From NCBI GenBank assembly GCA_964567125.1, contig CAZMLC010000083.1:1-11020 (forward strand): a DNA stretch of 11,020 bases, in the 5' to 3' direction. Shown one piece after another: positions 6,784-11,020 of the stretch (within the stretch, counting starts at the first letter, position 1; every line of letters begins with the position of its first letter). The translations under genes and the position numbers were made by a program. Source of the DNA: CAZMLC01 sp964567125. GTDB taxonomy: Bacteria; Verrucomicrobiota; Kiritimatiellia; RFP12; UBA1067. The notes beneath the pieces are model-generated. The model did no database searches. It saw nothing but the letters and a program-made list of their open reading frames with translations, and was not told where the DNA came from.

Positions 6784-7494
6784 TTACTTTAAGTCTTTGA
6801 TACGAATGTTTTTGAACTCAGCCCACATGGGCTTGCCCGCATGCAGTTGCAAAGCCAGCACGCCGTCCAGCAATTTCACCTCGGCTTCATCGGTGAAATC
6901 CAGAATCAGCTGACCGTTCAAATAGTGCTGAATATGGTTGCCACGCGCAATAATCGCAACGTCATTCCAGTCGTTCAACTTGATCAGCTTTTTGTAGCCC
7001 TCCGCATCGATCAACGATCCGACCACGTTTTTCTTCGTATCCCAGACCGCCTTCTCGCCGGCCAGACAGATACGTCCGCGCTTGCCACCCTCATCGTAGA
7101 TAAAACCCGCGACATTCGGCAGTTTGCACTCGTTGCGCAGTTCGTGCTGGTATCCCCGCACGCGCCACTTGGCCGGTGCTTCGGACCCAACAGGCTTAGA
7201 GCGGTATTGAATGCCGGAATTGTTCGTCGACGTGCACCGGAATGAGAGGCGCAACTCGAAATCTGCTGTGCGGCCAGCGATCCAAACCAAGAAGGTGTTG
7301 CCCCTGCAAGGATTCGCCGGTGTCGTCTCGCCGCGAATGACCCCGTTGGTCACGCTCCAGAAGCGCGGATCACCATCCCACCCCGTCAGATCCTTACCGT
7401 TAAAAATCGTGCGCATACCTGACTCAGCGGGCAACATCTGCCCCCATGATGCACACGCAACGCCGAGCAACACGCTCATTAAAAGATGTTTCAT
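6784..7494 (-). CDS. Secreted DUF1080 (PF06439) protein, putative 3-keto-glycoside hydrolase/lyase
   Basis: The protein has 236 residues when started at ATG 7494, which follows GAAAGG by five bases and begins a signal peptide (MKHLLMSVLLGVACASWG); a start at 7536 would add 14 residues ahead of this signal and is unlikely. The mature part is a single jelly-roll domain of the DUF1080 family: TIFNGKDLTGWDGDPRFWSV (29-48), FELRLSFRC (79-87), NNSGIQYRS (91-99), DWNDVAIIARGNHIQHYLNG (175-194), GVLALQLHAG (211-220) and the closing FKNIRIKDLK (227-236). The family is now linked to cleavage of 3-keto-disaccharides and 3-keto-glucosides made by Gfo/Idh dehydrogenases, and such a dehydrogenase gene follows 13 bases downstream. 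It is the first gene of a three-gene operon ending with a DeoR regulator. No transporter or isomerase of this pathway is visible in the window. Confidence 0.9.
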   Translation of the reverse strand: MKHLLMSVLLGVACASWGQMLPAESGMRTIFNGKDLTGWDGDPRFWSVTNGVIRGETTPANPCRGNTFLVWIAGRTADFELRLSFRCTSTNNSGIQYRSKPVGSEAPAKWRVRGYQHELRNECKLPNVAGFIYDEGGKRGRICLAGEKAVWDTKKNVVGSLIDAEGYKKLIKLNDWNDVAIIARGNHIQHYLNGQLILDFTDEAEVKLLDGVLALQLHAGKPMWAEFKNIRIKDLK

Positions 7495-7525
7495 ATGAAC
7501 CTTTCCCTGTTTGATTAACTTAAGC

Positions 7526-7556
7526 AGTATACCCAACCTATCCCCCCCCTTAGCAA
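7526..7556 (-). promoter_or_regulatory. Candidate promoter for the DUF1080-Gfo/Idh-DeoR operon
   Basis: On the minus strand TATACT (7531-7526) is a good -10 box. The nearest -35-like hexamer is TTGCTA (7556-7551), 19 bases away, which is long. The spacer holds a run of eight G on the minus strand (C8 at 7542-7549 on the plus strand). An inverted repeat TTAGC-AA-GCTAA (7550-7561) overlaps the -35 and is a candidate operator for the DeoR protein. Confidence 0.35.
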
Positions 7557-7570
7557 GCTAAATCGCGAGA

Positions 7571-7599
7571 TTGCATTACCCTCCGGTTTCGTCTACACT
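7571..7599 (+). promoter_or_regulatory. Sigma-70-like promoter for the methyltransferase-epimerase-tsaC operon
   Basis: TTGCAT (7571-7576) and TACACT (7594-7599) are spaced by 17 bases, with transcription expected about 30 bases before ATG 7637. It lies back to back with the promoter of the minus-strand operon in a 142-base gap. The leader is AT-rich and the ribosome site before 7637 is weak. Confidence 0.5.
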
Positions 7600-7636
7600 G
7601 ATATTTACGTTTAAATGAGAATATCGAGTTGACCTT

Positions 7637-8839
7637 ATGACCCAAACAAACCTTCCAGAAGAACTTGCCGCTGAAATCCGCCGCCGTGTATTCGATGAAA
7701 AGGGATGGATGAAAATCACCCAGGTTGTCCGCCGCGGTGGCGCAACTTTCCGCATCAGCCTGCGTCCCGTCATGATCAAGGATGAAAAACGCTTTCAAGG
7801 CGAGATGGTCGAGGACGGCAAGACCACCGTCAAGAATTTCGACGATGCGGGCGCGCGCAAAGGACTGGAGGAGATCATCGATCAGGTCGGCACGCGCGAA
7901 CTCCATCTCATCACCGCCGCGGGCGATCTGCACGTCCGCGTCACAAAAAAAAACAAAGTCCTCGTTTCGCGCAGCAGCGCGATGACGCGCGATGTCCAGG
8001 AGGCTCCCAGCCACGACCGCGTCAAGCAGCAGCCCCTCACCGCCTTTGAATCCACGACGCTCCTGAAGTCAATTCAGATCGCGGACGCCGATGGACGCAT
8101 CAAAGCCTCCATGCGCGGCAAGTATGATCAGGTCAATGAATTCCTACGCGTCATCGATACGATCGTCCCCAGCTTCCCCGAGAAGAAGATGAATATCGTT
8201 GATTGCGGATGCGGCAAGGCCTACCTCACGCTCGCGATCTACCACTACCTGACGCTCGTCCACAGTTTTGAGGTCAACATCTGCGGCATCGACCGCAATG
8301 CCGACGTGATTGGTTCCGCGCAGCAACTGGCCCGCGACCTCGACGTAGCCGACCACGTGACCTTTATCGAAGGCGATATCTCCTCCGTGAACCCCGCATT
8401 CGATCCCGATGTCACGCTCAGTTTGCACGCCTGCGACACCGCCACGGATGAAGCCATGGCGCGCGGCATCGAGTGGAGAAGCCGCTTCCTGATCTGCGTG
8501 CCCTGCTGTCAGCACGAGCTCCACAAGGCGCTCAAAGATGGCGGACCCTTCCAGACCCTGCTCCGCCACGGCATCCTCCGCGAACGGCTGGCCGACCTCC
8601 TGACCGACACTTTCCGCGCACAGCTGCTGCGCATCCTCGGCTTCCGCGTCAATGTGATTGAATTTGTCTCGGCGGAAGCCACGGCGCGCAACATCCTGAT
8701 CAAAGCCGAATTCTGCGTCCGGCCAGGTCAGCAGACCGCCATCAGCGAGTACCTCGAATTGCGCGACTTCTGGAAAGTCACTCCCTGGCTCGAAACGCGC
8801 ATGATGGGGTTGCTCGGCAAATACTTGTCCAAATTTTAA
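7637..8839 (+). CDS. Class I SAM-dependent methyltransferase with Trm13/METTL25-like motifs, substrate unknown
   Basis: The protein has 400 residues. Residues 1-130 form a basic, mixed alpha/beta N-terminal part I do not recognise. The methyltransferase core starts near 160: KYDQVNEFL, then motif I IVDCGCGKAYLTLAI (187-201) for SAM binding, CGIDRN (216-221) with the ribose-binding Asp219, IEGDIS (244-249), LHACDTATDEA (263-273) and CVPCCQHEL (287-295). The last two resemble the HLCGxATD and CCxH motifs of the tRNA methyltransferase Trm13 and of METTL25/GSTCD-type proteins (PF13679 group), so a nucleic-acid or tRNA substrate is possible. It leads an operon with an epimerase-like gene 24 bases downstream and tsaC, a tRNA-modification gene, last; that context favours RNA but does not prove it. 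The ribosome site is weak, and ATG 7637 is the first start behind the promoter. Confidence 0.88.
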   Translation: MTQTNLPEELAAEIRRRVFDEKGWMKITQVVRRGGATFRISLRPVMIKDEKRFQGEMVEDGKTTVKNFDDAGARKGLEEIIDQVGTRELHLITAAGDLHVRVTKKNKVLVSRSSAMTRDVQEAPSHDRVKQQPLTAFESTTLLKSIQIADADGRIKASMRGKYDQVNEFLRVIDTIVPSFPEKKMNIVDCGCGKAYLTLAIYHYLTLVHSFEVNICGIDRNADVIGSAQQLARDLDVADHVTFIEGDISSVNPAFDPDVTLSLHACDTATDEAMARGIEWRSRFLICVPCCQHELHKALKDGGPFQTLLRHGILRERLADLLTDTFRAQLLRILGFRVNVIEFVSAEATARNILIKAEFCVRPGQQTAISEYLELRDFWKVTPWLETRMMGLLGKYLSKF

Positions 8840-8863
8840 GTGTTACAAGGAGAGTCTTCGCTC

Positions 8864-9904
8864 ATGAAACGCATTTTGATTACAGGAGGAAGCGGATTTC
8901 TCGGAATCAACATGATCCGGTTCTTGCTCAAGAAGGGCATCACCGATATCCGCTCCATTGACCTTCTGCCCTTTGACTACCCGGAAAAAGAGCGCGTCCA
9001 AGCGACGCTCGGCGACATCCGCGATCTCACCGCCCTACGCCAGGCCATGGAGGGCGCGGACTATGTCATACACACCGCAGCGGCCCTGCCCCTCTATTCG
9101 GAACAGGATATCATGACCACGGACGTCGAGGGCACGCGCAATGTGCTCACCGTCGCGCAGGAAAATAATGTTGCGCGCATGGTGATGATCTCGTCCACCG
9201 CGGTCTATGGCATCCCGGACCACCACCCGCTGCTTGAGACCGACCGTCTCATCGGCGTCGGCCCTTACGGCAAAGCCAAGATCATGGCGGAAGAGGTCTG
9301 CCTCGAATTCCGCAAAAAAGGGCTGTGCGTACCGATCATCCGCCCGAAATCATTCATCGGACCGGAGCGTCTCGGCGTCTTCGCGCTCTTCTACGACTGG
9401 GCCTATACCGGCCACGGCTTCCCCATGATCGGCAGCGGGAACAACCGTTACCAGCTCCTCGATGTCGAAGATCTCTGCGAGGCGATCTGGCTCACCATGA
9501 CCGCAGATCCCGCGCTCGCCAACGACACCTTTAACATCGGCGCAAAGCACTTCACGACCATGCGCGAGGATTATCAGGCTGTACTCGATGAAGCCGGCCA
9601 CGACAAGAAGATCAGCGGCTTCCCCGCAGCGCCCATGATCTGGGCCCTGCGCTTTCTCGAATTTCTGCATCTCTCCCCGCTCTACAAGTGGGTCTACGAG
9701 ACAGCCTGCGAAGATTCATTCGTCAGCATTGAAAAGGCGGAGCGGATCCTGCACTATACGCCGCGCCATTCGAACAAGGATGCCCTTGTGCGCAACTACC
9801 GCTGGTACGTCGCGAATCTGCATACCTTCCAAGGTGCGTCCGGCGTCTCGCACCGCGTACCGTGGAAACAGGGTATTCTCCGCTTGGCCAAGTATTTCTT
9901 CTAA
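8864..9904 (+). CDS. NAD-dependent epimerase/dehydratase (extended SDR)
   Basis: The protein has 346 residues from ATG 8864. This start begins directly with the nucleotide-binding fold MKRILITGGSGFLG; the GTG at 8840 would add eight residues that encode the ribosome-site region (AAGGAG 8847-8852). Residues 7-14 are the TGGSGFLG Rossmann loop. LGDIRD (49-54) and HTAAALP (70-76) follow as in extended SDRs. The catalytic residues are Ser110/Ser111 and Tyr135-x3-Lys139 in PYGKAK. RPKSFIGPERLG (160-171) and YQLLDVEDLC (196-205) fit a sugar-nucleotide binding site. The C-terminus (SHRVPWKQGILRLAKYFF) is basic and aromatic and may touch the membrane. Such enzymes act on nucleotide sugars or, in some branches, on sterol or hopanoid precursors; I cannot choose. 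It lies 24 bases after the methyltransferase gene and 19 before tsaC, in one operon. Confidence 0.88.
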   Translation: MKRILITGGSGFLGINMIRFLLKKGITDIRSIDLLPFDYPEKERVQATLGDIRDLTALRQAMEGADYVIHTAAALPLYSEQDIMTTDVEGTRNVLTVAQENNVARMVMISSTAVYGIPDHHPLLETDRLIGVGPYGKAKIMAEEVCLEFRKKGLCVPIIRPKSFIGPERLGVFALFYDWAYTGHGFPMIGSGNNRYQLLDVEDLCEAIWLTMTADPALANDTFNIGAKHFTTMREDYQAVLDEAGHDKKISGFPAAPMIWALRFLEFLHLSPLYKWVYETACEDSFVSIEKAERILHYTPRHSNKDALVRNYRWYVANLHTFQGASGVSHRVPWKQGILRLAKYFF

Positions 9905-9923
9905 CGCATAAAGGTTCGAAATC

Positions 9924-10532
9924 GTGATCAACCGCGAACGCCTCAACCAAGCCGCAGACTGCCTCCGGAACGGGGGCGTTGTTGTGATCCCCACCGACAC
10001 CGTGTACGGCATGGCCGCGCATCCACACCATCCGCAGGCCCTGGCGCGTATCTGCACCATCAAAGGCCGCCCCACCGGCAAGCCGATCGCCCTGCTCGCG
10101 GCTTCGCTCGACGCCGTGCACGCGTTTGGCGCGACGATTCCGCCAGCCGCCGCCTGCCTTGCGCGCGCCTTCTGGCCCGGCGCGCTCACGCTGGTCCTAC
10201 CCTGCGGTGCAGGCTACGAAGGATTCCGCATTCCTGACCACGCGCAGACCCGTGAACTCCTGACGCTCTGCGGCGGTGTCTTGCGCGTCACCAGCGCCAA
10301 CCTCAGCGGCGCGATGCCCGCCACGACCGCAGTCGACGCACTCAAGGACGTGGGTCTCGAAGCCGATCTCGTTCTGGACGACGGCATCTCCCCGGGCGGC
10401 GTCGCGAGCACCGTGGTGAAAATTGAACCGGACAACACGCTGACCGTCATCCGCGAAGGCGCCCTCTCAACCGCGCTGCTGGAACTCACATGGGCGCGGT
10501 GCCCTAGCCAAGAAAACCATGATGTTGTATGA
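9924..10532 (+). CDS. tsaC: L-threonylcarbamoyladenylate synthase (TsaC/YrdC/Sua5 family)
   Basis: The protein has 202 residues, the length of the short YrdC/TsaC form without the extra Sua5 domain. It makes threonylcarbamoyl-AMP from threonine, bicarbonate and ATP in the cytoplasm, the first step of t6A37 modification of ANN-decoding tRNAs. Signature motifs are PTDTVYGM (23-30), KGRPTGKPIALL (47-58), FWPGALTLVL (83-92), GFRIPDH (100-106), TSANLSG (123-129), STVV (162-165) and IREGA (176-180). The start is GTG 9924, with AAAGG nine bases upstream. It is the last gene of the operon beginning at 7637. The tail after residue 185 (ELTWARCPSQENHDVV) is not conserved in the family. A YciO-type paralogue with a different role is possible but less likely, given the intact motifs. 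Confidence 0.93.
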   Translation: MINRERLNQAADCLRNGGVVVIPTDTVYGMAAHPHHPQALARICTIKGRPTGKPIALLAASLDAVHAFGATIPPAAACLARAFWPGALTLVLPCGAGYEGFRIPDHAQTRELLTLCGGVLRVTSANLSGAMPATTAVDALKDVGLEADLVLDDGISPGGVASTVVKIEPDNTLTVIREGALSTALLELTWARCPSQENHDVV

Positions 10533-10772
10533 ATGCTCTGGCGCCTGCCTGCACAACGACTGTATGACATTCTGTTGCGCGTCTTCTATCTGTTATCACT
10601 CAATGTGAAAATCGTGAAAAACCGATTGCAACGCCTCGTCAATTGCGGTAAGGTTACACCACGTTGATTAACGGTGTTTAAAGATTCTGAAAATCACGAT
10701 TTAACATGCATATCTGACACCTGTGATTGTGCGCGGGGATATGCCCTTTGCATATAAAAAGGGGACGAAACG
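10533..10772 (+). other. Noncoding, structure-rich leader upstream of the last gene
   Basis: These 240 bases, AT-richer than the genes around them, hold several inverted repeats. AAATCGTGA (10609-10617) is the exact reverse complement of TCACGATTT (10694-10702), which could close a long stem. Inside it lies a hairpin ACACC-AC-GTT-GATT-AAC-GGTGT (10656-10677). Two overlapping hairpins sit next to the ribosome site of the following gene. No strong terminator for the upstream operon and no convincing promoter were found. I do not recognise a known riboswitch class. Confidence 0.45.
10739..10765 (+). promoter_or_regulatory. Ribosome site of the last gene with two mutually exclusive hairpins
   Basis: ATATGC (10739-10744) can pair with GCATAT (10750-10755). 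Alternatively CCCTTT (10744-10749) can pair with AAAGGG (10758-10763), which is part of the ribosome site AAAGGGGA seven bases before ATG 10773. The two pairings exclude each other because they share bases 10744 and 10750-10755. The second would hide the ribosome site. Confidence 0.4.
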
Positions 10773-11020
10773 ATGAAAACGAGAGGCTTTTGCCGTGACG
10801 TGCCGATAATCAGCCGTCCCCGCGCCGTCCTTGCGGCGCTGCTGCTTGCCTGCTCCGCGTCCGCAGCTGACCGCCTCACCGTGAACAGCCCCCTCCAGTC
10901 CCTTTACGCCGACCTTGAGACCGCCGCCACCTTCGCCCTGCCGCAGCCCTCGGAACGCAACTGGCGGCTCGACATCTCCGGCGCCCTCAGCGCCTCCAAC
11001 CGCCTCTCCTGCTCCTTCGG
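10773..11020 (+). CDS. N-terminal part of an exported hypothetical protein (3' end outside window)
   Basis: The frame is open from ATG 10773 to the right edge (82 residues visible). The start is supported by AAAGGGGA seven bases upstream and by an immediate signal peptide: basic N-region with several Arg, hydrophobic core AVLAALLLA (18-26) and a likely signal peptidase site after ASA (29-31). LLAC (24-27) could instead be a lipobox, but the core is short and the ASA-A site looks better. The mature start (DRLTVNSPLQSLYADLETAA ... SERNWRLDISGALSASN) has no motif I recognise; its alternating polar/hydrophobic pattern suggests a beta-rich surface or periplasmic protein. Codon use is strongly GC-rich, unlike the leader before it. 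Its own regulation is suggested by the structured leader at 10533-10772. Confidence 0.75.
   Translation, partial: MKTRGFCRDVPIISRPRAVLAALLLACSASAADRLTVNSPLQSLYADLETAATFALPQPSERNWRLDISGALSASNRLSCSF

Noticed and set aside
7495..7536. Upstream in-frame start for the DUF1080 gene
   Set aside because: It would put 14 extra residues before a clear signal peptide, and the extension covers the ribosome site and part of the promoter of ATG 7494.
10543..10557. Possible sigma-54 promoter (GGCGCCTGCCTGC)
   Set aside because: The required GG and GC pairs are not at the right spacing, and no enhancer-binding regulator gene is near.
1..11020. tRNA or rRNA genes, CRISPR arrays, transposase or phage genes
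   Set aside because: I looked for cloverleaf-like T-loop motifs, spaced identical repeats and recombinase motifs and found none that I could support.

Overview
The window looks like chromosomal DNA of a member of the Planctomycetota-Verrucomicrobiota-Lentisphaerota/Kiritimatiellota group. This is an inference. It rests on a Tat-exported Gfo/Idh/MocA oxidoreductase next to a secreted DUF1080 (PF06439) protein, a C-terminal signature in the second gene (NDRNLEFD) that I associate with uncharacterised proteins of that group, and a mostly GC-rich genome. No rRNA, tRNA, CRISPR array, integrase or transposase gene is visible.

Layout. (1) Positions 1-1828 are AT-richer than the rest: the 3' part of a possible alpha/beta-hydrolase gene overlaps by ATGA a gene for a membrane-anchored protein with one Ig-like/carboxypeptidase-regulatory-like domain. 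(2) At 2045-3082 there is a lone radical SAM/SPASM gene resembling AhbD/NirJ-type heme enzymes. (3) Positions 3083-3630 are noncoding and hold two families of palindromic repeats. One family shows compensatory base changes between copies, and two of its copies form an 85-bp inverted (BIME-like) element. (4) At 3631-4641 there is a lipoprotein of the SurA/PrsA parvulin type that has lost the usual catalytic histidines. It converges on the next operon through a 16-bp perfect palindrome that carries both stop codons. (5) A minus-strand operon, 7494 to 4648, encodes a secreted DUF1080 protein, a Tat-exported Gfo/Idh/MocA dehydrogenase and a DeoR-family repressor. This fits a periplasmic 3-keto-glycoside degradation module with its own regulator. 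(6) Divergently, 7637-10532 is a plus-strand operon: a SAM methyltransferase with Trm13/METTL25-like HxCxxATD and CCxH motifs, an extended SDR sugar-nucleotide epimerase-like protein, and the TsaC/YrdC enzyme of tRNA t6A synthesis. (7) Positions 10533-10772 are a noncoding, structure-rich leader before a new exported protein that runs off the right edge.

How they work together: the minus-strand operon is the clearest functional unit, with oxidation of a glycoside at C3, cleavage of the keto-glycoside and transcriptional control. The plus-strand operon pairs a possible RNA methyltransferase with a tRNA-modification enzyme. The best candidates for something undescribed are the covarying repeat hairpins at 3223-3528, the noncanonical parvulin lipoprotein, the methyltransferase, and the structured leader at 10533-10772. 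Nothing here is a complete new system that I can demonstrate from sequence alone.
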